Shown here piece by piece: positions 6,929 to 14,399 of a stretch of DNA of 27,468 bases. The position numbers and the translations under genes were made by a program. The notes beneath the pieces were generated by a model that was not told the DNA's origin, made no database searches, and worked only from the letters and a program-made list of their open reading frames with translations. How positions within the stretch are numbered: the stretch's first letter is position 1; each line of letters starts with the position of its first letter. This stretch comes from Fibrobacter sp. UBA4375 (GTDB lineage Bacteria; Fibrobacterota; Fibrobacteria; Fibrobacterales; Fibrobacteraceae), in contig DGRZ01000061.1 in assembly GCA_002391195.1 (NCBI GenBank), positions 1-27,468 on the forward strand. The letters are read 5' to 3'.

Positions 6929-8440
6929 ATGTCTATGTTTGGTGGAAAAAGCGCCGTTGGCACAACCTTCGGTTTTTTTGTATTTTCCTCGCTGTTTTGC
7001 GCACAGGCATTTGCCTGGAGCATTTCCGGAACAGTCCTGTCCAGCACGGGAGAACCGTTGTCCGGTGTGATGATTAACTCCTTTAACCATGCCGGTGTAA
7101 GTGCCAAGACGGACAATGTGGGGCACTTCAGCATTGATGAAAACTCTGCAGCCCTTTCAGGTGTCGCGGATTTGGACATGAAGGTTCGTTATGCGAACCA
7201 GGTGCTGAGTATTGAAAATGTACACGCAAGTATTTTTAAGGTGTCTGCGATAGATGCTTTGGGCAAGGTCGTATATCAGCGTTCCCTGCAGCATGTCTTT
7301 GGAAATGTGTCCCTGGATTTTTCCAAGGTGTCCGCCCACGGGGTGAAGTTTATACGCATAAACATTGACGGCACAAATAGTTCCTACATGCTGACGGGTA
7401 GTGGCTCCTTGTTTAAAGATGGTGCTCCCTTGCCGAATTTCTCCTTCCGAAAAGAGGGCTACGAGGCTGTTATTTACCAGATGTCCCAGGAAAATGAGAC
7501 CGGTGTGTCTATAATCATGAATCCGGCCTCTTCAGACGTTGAATCTTCTAGTTCTGCAGGGTGGACCAATCCTACAAGCAATAGCCAGAGCGGTACCTTT
7601 ACGCCTCCCGATGTTCCTACGACCTGCGCCGGTAAAACCGTAACTCCGGGTGATCACAATATGAGTGTTGTGGTGGATGGTAAAACTCGCACGTTCATTA
7701 TGCATGTCCCCAGTGCCTATAACGGGTCCAAGCCTGTTCCCATGGTTGTGGATTATCACCCCATCGGAGGGTCAGGCGCAGGCCAAATGGCGGATTATGG
7801 TGGTTCGACTTATAAGTCAAAAACGGACCCAGAAGGGGTAATTTCGCTGTACCCGGATGGTACCGATGGAGTGTCTCCCATGGGGGCTGGCTGGAATGTG
7901 GGCCCCTGCTGCTCCAGAGATGACGATGTTAAATTTTCTCGTGAAATGATTAAGAAAGTCGAGGAAATTGCCTGCATCAATCCAAGGAAAATTTATGCGA
8001 CCGGTTTCTCCATGGGCGGGGGCATGAGTAATCATGTGGCGTGCAATATGTCAGATGTCTTTGCCGCGGTGGCTCCTGCAGCAATGGATTTGAACAGGAC
8101 CAATAGCGTTTCCTGCAGTATTGTGCGTCCAATTTCGGTAATCATGTTCCGCGGTACTCAAGATAATATTTGCCCTTATGCAGGTGGCGAAAGCTTTATG
8201 AGGGATGGCCTGGATTTCTTGGGAGCTGAAAATAATTTTAAGTTCTGGGCCGAAAAAGACGGCTGTACCGATAAACCGACCACAAATTCCAGCGGGTGCC
8301 AGGAATATTCAAACTGCAATGGTGGCGCGAAGGTTGTGCTTTGTACCGACAAGAATGGAGCCAATGGCACAGGAAACGGACACGACCAGGGCAATGGCTC
8401 CATAGGCTGGCCCTTCTTGAAACAGTTCGAACTTAAGTAA
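6929..8440 (+). CDS. CE1/PHB-depolymerase-like secreted esterase with N-terminal accessory domains
   Basis: Likely feruloyl or acetyl xylan esterase, 503 residues. The start at 6929 follows AAAGGAG; an ATG at 6824 would add 35 residues with no signal-peptide character. Signal peptide about 1-29. Residues 31-70 look like a carboxypeptidase-regulatory-like beta domain (ISGTVLSSTGEPLSGVMI, DNVGHFSID). Residues 85-155 (VSAIDALGKVVYQ, GVKFIRINIDG) resemble a type IX sorting-tail fold placed internally. A Ser-rich linker (about 200-225) precedes the alpha/beta hydrolase domain: nucleophile S361 in GFSMGGG, probable D412 in FRGTQDN, probable H485 in GNGHDQG, several Cys. It has no CBM6 and no C-terminal module, unlike its neighbours. 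It is the only plus-strand gene of the xylan cluster. Substrate is inferred from context. Confidence 0.85.
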   Translation: MSMFGGKSAVGTTFGFFVFSSLFCAQAFAWSISGTVLSSTGEPLSGVMINSFNHAGVSAKTDNVGHFSIDENSAALSGVADLDMKVRYANQVLSIENVHASIFKVSAIDALGKVVYQRSLQHVFGNVSLDFSKVSAHGVKFIRINIDGTNSSYMLTGSGSLFKDGAPLPNFSFRKEGYEAVIYQMSQENETGVSIIMNPASSDVESSSSAGWTNPTSNSQSGTFTPPDVPTTCAGKTVTPGDHNMSVVVDGKTRTFIMHVPSAYNGSKPVPMVVDYHPIGGSGAGQMADYGGSTYKSKTDPEGVISLYPDGTDGVSPMGAGWNVGPCCSRDDDVKFSREMIKKVEEIACINPRKIYATGFSMGGGMSNHVACNMSDVFAAVAPAAMDLNRTNSVSCSIVRPISVIMFRGTQDNICPYAGGESFMRDGLDFLGAENNFKFWAEKDGCTDKPTTNSSGCQEYSNCNGGAKVVLCTDKNGANGTGNGHDQGNGSIGWPFLKQFELK

Positions 8441-8449
8441 TTTACTTAA
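8433..8449. repeat. Inverted repeat spanning both convergent stop codons
   Basis: TTAAGTAA-T-TTACTTAA, perfect 8-bp arms. The left arm contains the esterase stop (8438-8440) and the right arm the GH27 stop (8442-8444). Only one base separates the two coding regions. Confidence 0.6.
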
Positions 8450-10289
8450 TCCTGTGACCCGTCAAGTCAAAATGCATGCCGCCCTTTTCGACGAAAAGGG
8501 CGTTTCCTTTTTTGTGTAGGCGAGGGGCGGTAATGTTCTGAACCGCTGCAGGTGTCGCTTGACGGATTGCGCTTGATGCTTCGCATTGCCCTTCGGTGCA
8601 GAACTTGATGTAGTCAATGTCCATCCAGTCGCCGGTTACTGTCCAGCGGAGTACGTGTTCGCCCTCGGTCAAGTTCACGGTCGCTTCGACTTCGTTGTAG
8701 TCATCGAAGTTGTTTTCGCCGGAACTGGCTTGCGGAACGGCAATTTCTTCGGTAATGTCCTCGCCATCCATGGAAAGTTTGAAACTGGAGGTGCTGTTTG
8801 CCGAAGCTACGGCGGCGGATATGGTGTATGTCCCCGTCTTGGCGACCTTTACGGAGTATTCCAGCCATTCGCCAGCCTGGTTGTAACCCACAATGTAACC
8901 GGTTGCCTTTTTGTAAATGTCCACACCGGTACCTGGGCGGTAACTTGAGCCTCCTTCGGTGGCGCCATGGTCCTCGGAATCGTTTTCGTTGTAGGTGGTA
9001 TTGCCCCGACCCACTCCGTTAATGTCGAAATCTTCCATCTCGATCTTGCCCGGAATGGCGAATGCTTTTCCCTTGAACGGTTTACGGGGAACCGGTTTGA
9101 TTATCAGGCGAAGCAACGCGGAACCGTGAGCAGGGAGTTCCGCGGAAACGGATGTACGTGCCCCTAGGTTCTTTTTTTGCCAGGCGTCGTAAACTTCCAC
9201 TTCACCCTCTACGCCAAGGTCTGCAAAGGTGCATTCGACGGTCTGGGTAGAAGAATTGTTGTTGAGGAGTGCCACGGCAATATCACCACTGCGCAAGGGC
9301 TTGGTCCAAACCTGCTTGCCGTCCACGTCAGAAATACGGTGGCCCTGAACGCCCAGGGAATCCTGGTTGATGGCGATCATCTCCTTGTTCAGGTATAGTT
9401 CCTTGACCTCGTTGCTCATGTTACGGACGTCGGAACTGATCATGATGGGGGCCGCCATAATAGACCACATGGTCATCTGGGACTTTTGTTCTTCGTAAGA
9501 AAGACCGTTGTTACCCACTTCAAGCATGTCCGGGTCGTTCCAGTTGCCGGGTTTTGCATTTTGCCAGTACTTGTTGTTGTCATCGATAATTTGATAAACC
9601 CCTCTGTACCAAGAAGTAGAAATCCATGCGGGGCCAATATCAAAGGTGGTTCGCCAGAGGTTGGCAATTTTAGGCATCCATTCCTTGTATTCCCACATAC
9701 AAATACTGAACACGATGTCGCGGCCAGAATTGAGGAGAGCCTTGGACATGGCGGTATAATCTTTTTCTTGGGTGTTTGGATTGGATTCGCAGTTGTCGTA
9801 CTTGAGGTAATCTACGCCCCAGCTAGCAAAGGTTTTGGCGTCCAGATCTTCCCTTCCGTTAGAACCGCTTTCGGAGCCGGGAAATTGATCGGAATTGTTG
9901 TAATGGTGGCAGGTTCTGGTTCCGCGGTCACCGTAAATGCCAAACTTGAGCCCCTTGCTGTGAATGTAGTCGCCCAGGGCCTTCATGCCGCTAGAAAAAC
10001 GGTCGGGGTCGTGGGTGAGTTTGCCGTTTGCATCGCGGTGCTTAGCCATCCAGTTGTCGTCAAGGTTCAGGTAAATGTAGCCCGCATCTTTCAAACCGGA
10101 AGAGACCATGGCGTCGGCGATTTGCTGAATCTGCTTTTCGTTGATGTTTTCGTGGAAAACATTCCAGCTGTTCCACCCCATGGGGGGCGTAAGCGCCAGA
10201 TTGTTATAGGATTGGGCCATGGTCGGAGCGGCAAGGCCAAAGAAGACGAGGGTTGTCGCTACCGAAATTTTTCCGACGATTTGCAACAT
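8442..10289 (-). CDS. GH27 alpha-galactosidase with CBM6 and truncated C-terminal module
   Basis: Secreted alpha-galactosidase, 615 residues, start preceded by AAAGGGAG. Signal peptide about 1-25 (ends TMAQ). GH27 barrel: LTPPMGWNSWN (33-43), YLNLDDNW (73-80), KYDNC with nucleophile D165, acid/base D217 in RTTFDIGPAW, then a C-terminal beta domain to about 397. CBM6 about 415-564 (GKIEMEDFD, AGEWLEYSV, GDWMDIDYI). The paired Asp of LDD is kept, which fits alpha-galactosidase; beta-L-arabinopyranosidase activity is an alternative. The last residues end MHFDLTGHRIK, which aligns with only the first strand of the C-terminal module of neighbouring enzymes (FDL.GK), so the module is cut short. It lies 14 bases behind the GH43 gene, in one operon. 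The coding end contains a hairpin that probably terminates the convergent esterase. Confidence 0.93.
   Translation of the reverse strand: MLQIVGKISVATTLVFFGLAAPTMAQSYNNLALTPPMGWNSWNVFHENINEKQIQQIADAMVSSGLKDAGYIYLNLDDNWMAKHRDANGKLTHDPDRFSSGMKALGDYIHSKGLKFGIYGDRGTRTCHHYNNSDQFPGSESGSNGREDLDAKTFASWGVDYLKYDNCESNPNTQEKDYTAMSKALLNSGRDIVFSICMWEYKEWMPKIANLWRTTFDIGPAWISTSWYRGVYQIIDDNNKYWQNAKPGNWNDPDMLEVGNNGLSYEEQKSQMTMWSIMAAPIMISSDVRNMSNEVKELYLNKEMIAINQDSLGVQGHRISDVDGKQVWTKPLRSGDIAVALLNNNSSTQTVECTFADLGVEGEVEVYDAWQKKNLGARTSVSAELPAHGSALLRLIIKPVPRKPFKGKAFAIPGKIEMEDFDINGVGRGNTTYNENDSEDHGATEGGSSYRPGTGVDIYKKATGYIVGYNQAGEWLEYSVKVAKTGTYTISAAVASANSTSSFKLSMDGEDITEEIAVPQASSGENNFDDYNEVEATVNLTEGEHVLRWTVTGDWMDIDYIKFCTEGQCEASSAIRQATPAAVQNITAPRLHKKGNALFVEKGGMHFDLTGHRIK
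8480..8513 (+). terminator. Terminator of the plus-strand esterase, embedded in the GH27 coding end
   Basis: CGCCCTTTTC (8480-8489), loop GAC, GAAAAGGGCG (8493-8502): a perfect 10-bp stem followed on the plus strand by TTTCCTTTTTTG. It lies 39 bases past the esterase stop and within the last 24 codons of the GH27 gene. On the minus strand the downstream run is weaker (ATTTTG), so it reads best as a plus-strand terminator. Confidence 0.75.
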
Positions 10290-10303
10290 TTTTTATTCTC
10301 CCT

Positions 10304-12601
10304 TTATTTGACTATCACCCGGTGCATGACGGTTTGGGATTTAATGAAATACACTCCCTTGTGTGGAACCATCGTCTGGACATTCGTTTGCGCCTCGCGG
10401 ATGCTTGCGGCACTTACACTGCCCATAAATCTCCCGTTCAGGCTATACACGCGGTAGTTTTGCTCGCTGTGCACATCAAGTCGGGGCCTCTGTGCGATGC
10501 TTGAGGTTTTACATTCGCCCTTGCAGATTTCAATCCAGTCCACATTCACGTTGTTGCCCACGATTTCCAGTTTGAGGGTGTGTTCGCCGGCAGCGATTTC
10601 AGAGGTCTTTGCGGATACCACCGAATAGGTACTCCAGTCATTTTCACTGTTTTGTTTGGCAATAATTTCGTCGGTAACGGCCTTGCCGTCTATATAGAGC
10701 TTGACTCCTGCTTTTTCGGAGGGGGTTGCCATATTTACCCGCACGTCGTATTCCCCGGCTTCTTCGAAATTGACGGTGTAGCGCAACCATTCGCTTTCGG
10801 CTGTGTAACCGAGGGCATATCCCTTGCAATTCGTTGTGTTCGCCTCGTCGGAGCAGCCAAATCCCACAATGTCTACGCCGGTTTCGCGGTAGGCCTTGCC
10901 TTTGTTTTCGCCGTCGTTGTCGCTATAGGCCTTGTAGGGTTTGCCTTCGTCAAAGTTTTCGGCCTCGATTCGCCCGGGAAGTGTAAGAGCCTTGCCGCCG
11001 TAGGGGGTAGGGGGGACTACTTCTTGAGTGTTGTCTAGGTAGATTTCGTCCATGTAGTCCGTGCCTATCTTGAACCAGTCAAAGTCGGCGTAGCCTCCTG
11101 CCGTTTTGGTGGCATAGTTGAACAGGCCAAAACGGTTGCCAGTGAAGTAGTCAAGGCTGAAATTGAGGGAAACATCGGAACCGATCTTTGTCCAGGCAGA
11201 GCCATCGGTGCTGTAGTAGAATGAAGCGGTTCCTTTGTCTAGAGGTAGGTTAAAATCCATGCGTAGGAAAACCTTGGAACCAGAAATCGGTTCGCTAGCT
11301 TTCTGTACGTCACCATTCTTGTCGCCCTGGTACATCACCACCTTGTAGTTGCTACCGTCTTTAGCGAGTCCCACAAAACCTCTGTTCTCCTGGATGGTCG
11401 TAAGGCCGGCAATGTCACCATCCTTCATTCCGCTTCCGTCCAAAGAAATACGGCCGGAGCACTTGGGTCCAAAAGTGCGCTGGGTCAGGGTGTTCTTTGC
11501 TTTTAAAACACTTGCATCGGTACGGCCTGTGGTAATGCGGAGGTGTCCGGGATTTGCAGTGAGGCTCCAGTTTTTGTTGTCAGGATTGTGGTTCCACTGC
11601 CACTCCAGAGGCAAATCTTCGCTATCAAAGTCGTCAGAGGTGACCATGCCGTAGCCAGGCAACGGGGATTCTGGCAATTCCAGGGTTGCAGGAGCTTTGT
11701 TGATCCCGCTAGCCGGTTCCGGCCAGCCATCCTTCCAGACTGTGGGAACTAGGTGGGGAATACGTCCTACGGGGCCGGAATCGCGGAACAGCAAGGTGTA
11801 CCATTTGCCATCGGGTGTGTCAAAGATGCTACCTTGTGCCACGCCGTTGTCGGACAAGAAAAATCTACCCTCATAACCAGTAAGCAGGCTGTTTGAACGG
11901 TAAACGATAGAACTGCGTCCCCTGTTTGCGGGCCAGGAAATGGTAAACAGGTAGTATTTCCCGTCTATTTTTTCCATGTGGGAACCCTCCTGCTTCACGT
12001 AATAGTTGCTGGAACCAGTTACCTGGTCAATATTTACTCCTCCAAGAATGCCGCTTCGTCCATTCTGTTTTAAGCCCGATGCATCGCCATTGAGTTCCAC
12101 ATATTTAATTTCGTTGCCGCTTCCGTAAATGACCCATGCGGTTCCGTCGTCGTCAAAAAATAAGGAGGGGTCATGGTACATATACGGAAGTTGCACCTCG
12201 GACCAGGGGCCGTTTTCTACATCGGCGGTTTTGTAGATATGTGTTTTTCCGGAAGTGTAAGAGGGTGTCAAAACGTAGAAGTAACCCTTGTGGTAACGGA
12301 TGCTGGATGCCCAAGAACCCTTGGCATAGGCGCTTTTCCCGTTGTTGAGATTTTGTTCGTCATTATTGATGAGGGTCTGGTAGGCATAGCCTACCGTGCG
12401 CCACTGCGCTAAGTCGGTAGATTTCATTACAGGAACACCAGGCGCATAGTACATGGTGGTCGATACCATGTAATAGGCATCGTCAACGCGCACAATGGCG
12501 GGATCCGGGTTGTCTGCCCATATTATGGGGTTAGAAACGGTAACTGCATACACCGCACATGAACTGGCAAGGGCTATGCCCAAAACTTTAAACCATCCCA
12601 T
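10304..12601 (-). CDS. GH43 (subfamily 12-like) beta-xylosidase/arabinofuranosidase with CBM6 and C-terminal module
   Basis: Secreted five-bladed-propeller glycosidase, 765 residues from the ATG at 12601. That start has GGGAG 7 bases upstream and begins the signal peptide MGWFKVLGIALASSCAVYA. An in-frame ATG at 12733 with its own AGAAGGAG would add 44 residues in front of the signal peptide and is probably not the mature start. GH43 domain: base D33 in NPDPAIVR, pKa modulator D144 in MYHDPSLFFDDDG, acid E205 in KQEGSHMEK. A beta-sandwich of the GH43 C2 type follows (about 350-530; DDFDSEDLPLEWQWNHNPD, FYYSTDGSAWTKIG, FGLFNYA). CBM6 about 555-695, with a Cys pair (FGCSDEANTTNCKG). C-terminal module about 705-765 (VYSLNGRFMGSVSA, GVYFIKS, HRVIVK). 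First gene of a two-gene operon with GH27. Whether it acts on xylose or arabinose is not decided by sequence. Confidence 0.92.
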   Translation of the reverse strand: MGWFKVLGIALASSCAVYAVTVSNPIIWADNPDPAIVRVDDAYYMVSTTMYYAPGVPVMKSTDLAQWRTVGYAYQTLINNDEQNLNNGKSAYAKGSWASSIRYHKGYFYVLTPSYTSGKTHIYKTADVENGPWSEVQLPYMYHDPSLFFDDDGTAWVIYGSGNEIKYVELNGDASGLKQNGRSGILGGVNIDQVTGSSNYYVKQEGSHMEKIDGKYYLFTISWPANRGRSSIVYRSNSLLTGYEGRFFLSDNGVAQGSIFDTPDGKWYTLLFRDSGPVGRIPHLVPTVWKDGWPEPASGINKAPATLELPESPLPGYGMVTSDDFDSEDLPLEWQWNHNPDNKNWSLTANPGHLRITTGRTDASVLKAKNTLTQRTFGPKCSGRISLDGSGMKDGDIAGLTTIQENRGFVGLAKDGSNYKVVMYQGDKNGDVQKASEPISGSKVFLRMDFNLPLDKGTASFYYSTDGSAWTKIGSDVSLNFSLDYFTGNRFGLFNYATKTAGGYADFDWFKIGTDYMDEIYLDNTQEVVPPTPYGGKALTLPGRIEAENFDEGKPYKAYSDNDGENKGKAYRETGVDIVGFGCSDEANTTNCKGYALGYTAESEWLRYTVNFEEAGEYDVRVNMATPSEKAGVKLYIDGKAVTDEIIAKQNSENDWSTYSVVSAKTSEIAAGEHTLKLEIVGNNVNVDWIEICKGECKTSSIAQRPRLDVHSEQNYRVYSLNGRFMGSVSAASIREAQTNVQTMVPHKGVYFIKSQTVMHRVIVK

Positions 12602-12631
12602 TTTTTTTCTCCCAGACCGGGGTACACCCTG

Positions 12632-12650
12632 CCCTGATAAATTGTCCAGC
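12632..12650. promoter_or_regulatory. Operator-like palindrome, site C1
   Basis: Core GATAAATTGTC at 12636-12646 with outer pairs CTG/CAG that extend the symmetry. Only 35 bases upstream of the GH43 start. It is 69 bases, centre to centre, from site C2. Member of the six-site GAYAAWTTRTC family. Confidence 0.55.
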
Positions 12651-12651
12651 A

Positions 12652-12674
12652 TAAAAATACCCTCCAAAGAGGGT
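12652..12674 (-). terminator. Terminator-like hairpin in the GH43 leader
   Basis: On the minus strand ACCCTC-TTTG-GAGGGT is a 6-bp stem followed by ATTTTTAT. It lies between sites C2 and C1, upstream of the GH43 start. With the stronger hairpin at C2 it makes a tandem pair before the gene; this is either a double terminator for the upstream CE6 operon or an attenuator. Confidence 0.5.
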
Positions 12675-12684
12675 GTTTTGACCC

Positions 12685-12721
12685 CAAAAAGCAAAAATGC
12701 CCTTGACAAATTGTCAAGGGC
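12685..12721 (-). promoter_or_regulatory. Perfect palindrome, site C2: operator and/or terminator hairpin
   Basis: Arms GCCCTTGACAA (12699-12709) and TTGTCAAGGGC (12711-12721) around a single central base: 11-bp perfect symmetry. The core 12705-12715 is the most symmetric member of the GAYAAWTTRTC family. On the minus strand it is followed by ATTTTTGCTTTTT, so the RNA would also look like a rho-independent terminator for the CE6 operon, whose stop is 70 bases upstream. The tail GGCATTTTT(T)GCTTTT also follows the terminator at 20090-20114. Confidence 0.6.
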
Positions 12722-12791
12722 GATACCCCGCATGACGTCTCCTTCTTTGTACATCATGTGGGGATGATTTTGTCTAGTTACGGGTTTTGTG

Positions 12792-14384
12792 TTATTTTTT
12801 GTATACGATCTTTTGTTGAATCGCAGCGGGCTCTTTGTGGCGCAGCAGGTAAACTCCCTGGCGGAGGTTTCCCATACCTTCTTGAACTATGCGGATTGCT
12901 GAGTCCATGCCGTGGGCATTGAACCGAGCTACCTGTTTCCCTTGCAAGTCAAAGAGGAAGAATGTAGTTTCTGCATTGTTTACTAGTTTCAGTGCGGTAA
13001 ATGATTCGGGTTCTTGTGTTTTGTAGGCTTCAGGGTCCGTTGCATCCTTGCCTTTGACGAAGGTGAAGTAGTCTATGTCGAACCAAGAACCGGTCACTGT
13101 CATGCGGAGGATATGTTCGCCCTCCGGGAGTGTTACGTTTGTCTGAACAAGGTTATAGGAATCAAAACTGGTCCCGCTTGTTGGGATTTCTGCAATGGTT
13201 CCCCCGTCTATGGAGAGCGAAAAACCGGAGGTCGAATTGTCTGTCGCCACCGAAGCGAACATGGTGTAATCACCGGCTTCCTTGATGTTTACGGAATATT
13301 CAAACCATTCACCATCCTGGTTGTAGCCAAGAATGACTCCGGTTGCCTTGTCGTAAAGGTCGGCAGAAGAAGCATCGTCTGCACGATAGGTGCTTTTTCC
13401 CCGGTTTTCGGAATCGTTGTCGTTGTAGGACTTGTTGGCTAATCCGGTGCCGGGCTTGTCGAAGTTTTCGGCCTCGATTTTTCCTGGAATGTTGGCGGCT
13501 GTTTCACCGTAGGGGGCGCGGGGGGTAATCACAACGGGTCCACGGTCAATCAGATTGAGCATTGCCTGGGCATAGCGTTCGCCCATCCCGCGGTAACCTT
13601 CTACGGTGAAGTGGAGCCCATCGCCCTTGGAACCGTAGCCCTTGGAACTTGCCACGCCAAAGTTTGTGATGTAGTTGGAAAGATTATGAACGCGTTTGAC
13701 GAACCCGTAGCAGGAACCTTGATCCACCATCTCTCCGGCGACAAAAGGTGTTTCTTCTGCTTTTAAACCGAGTTGGCTAAGGATATACTCATATGTTTTT
13801 TTGACTTTTTTTTCCCATTCGGCGGAAGATTCGTCCATGCCACCATCTGTTTCACCCTGGTGGAAAATGATTCCCTTAATGACGCCTTTTTCCTGTGCTT
13901 TCTTGGCCACTTCGATGATTCGGCCCATGGCATTTCCGTCGCCACCGTAGGATTTTGCTCCGTTTTGCAACCAGGGTTCGGAAGAGCTAAGGTAGTTCTT
14001 ATAATCGTCCGGATCAAACAAACGGATACTAGTGCCAGCTTGTGCCACCGGAATAATGCCAATCGTTACATCGGGCATTGAATCAGCCATATCACGGCCA
14101 AACCAGTCGGCAACGGAAAGCCCTGAAACTCCGCCGGCACACTTGAACATTGGGGGAACGGCCGGGTACATTTCGCCGATAGTGGGACGATTGGGGTTAG
14201 TGCAAGATGTCGTAGCGAACATCTTTACGCGAGGATGCTCCGCCTTATCTTTATCGGTATAATCCATGGCATTGCCTTCCATGTTGCTCTGCCCGTAGGC
14301 AATGTAGATGTGGAAGTTGGGGTCTGGTGCGGCATGCAATAACAGGGGCAATGCCAAAATGAGACTAGCAAATCGTATATTCAT
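12792..14384 (-). CDS. CE6 acetyl xylan esterase with CBM6 and C-terminal module (Axe6B-like)
   Basis: SGNH-type carbohydrate esterase family 6 enzyme that removes acetyl groups from xylan; 530 residues. Signal peptide about 1-19 (LPLLLHAA). CE6 domain about 22-278: nucleophile S33 in YGQSNMEG, GIIFHQGETDGG with E178, and D255/H258 in GDGLHFTVEGY, matching the Ser-Glu-Asp-His set known for F. succinogenes Axe6B. A linker APYGETAANIPGK leads to CBM6 (about 300-450, GKIEAENFD, GEWFEYSV, GSWFDIDYF). The C-terminal module (about 465-530) has FFLFDLQGKQVARFNA, AIRIVQEG, GVYLLRHK and ends KIVYKK. The start lies 15 bases behind the CE1 lipoprotein stop, so it is the last gene of a four-gene operon. 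Confidence 0.94.
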   Translation of the reverse strand: MNIRFASLILALPLLLHAAPDPNFHIYIAYGQSNMEGNAMDYTDKDKAEHPRVKMFATTSCTNPNRPTIGEMYPAVPPMFKCAGGVSGLSVADWFGRDMADSMPDVTIGIIPVAQAGTSIRLFDPDDYKNYLSSSEPWLQNGAKSYGGDGNAMGRIIEVAKKAQEKGVIKGIIFHQGETDGGMDESSAEWEKKVKKTYEYILSQLGLKAEETPFVAGEMVDQGSCYGFVKRVHNLSNYITNFGVASSKGYGSKGDGLHFTVEGYRGMGERYAQAMLNLIDRGPVVITPRAPYGETAANIPGKIEAENFDKPGTGLANKSYNDNDSENRGKSTYRADDASSADLYDKATGVILGYNQDGEWFEYSVNIKEAGDYTMFASVATDNSTSGFSLSIDGGTIAEIPTSGTSFDSYNLVQTNVTLPEGEHILRMTVTGSWFDIDYFTFVKGKDATDPEAYKTQEPESFTALKLVNNAETTFFLFDLQGKQVARFNAHGMDSAIRIVQEGMGNLRQGVYLLRHKEPAAIQQKIVYKK

Positions 14385-14399
14385 TTATATTGCCCGTTT

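Larger units (their letters stand above)
12602..12733 (-). other. In-frame upstream leader reading frame of the GH43 gene
   Basis: ATG at 12733, with AGAAGGAG six bases upstream, opens 44 codons that run without a stop into the GH43 ATG at 12601. The frame covers both palindromes C1 and C2 and two hairpins. Each palindrome is read as Leu-Asp-Asn-Leu-Ser. It is either an untranslated leader with a fortuitous start, or a translated leader that affects the hairpins. Evidence is only the strong ribosome binding site and open frame. Confidence 0.35.

Noticed and set aside
8480..8513. Terminator of the GH27 gene itself
   Set aside because: The hairpin lies before the GH27 stop and has a proper U-run only on the plus strand, so it is assigned to the esterase.
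8442..8520. Frameshift that would restore the full GH27 C-terminal module
   Set aside because: Past the stop, the minus strand is the reverse of the intact esterase coding sequence, so no remaining module is there to be rejoined.
12602..12733. Treating the ATG at 12733 as the start of the GH43 protein
   Set aside because: It would place 44 residues before a clear signal peptide, and the ATG at 12601 has its own GGGAG. The leader frame is kept only as a low-confidence feature.
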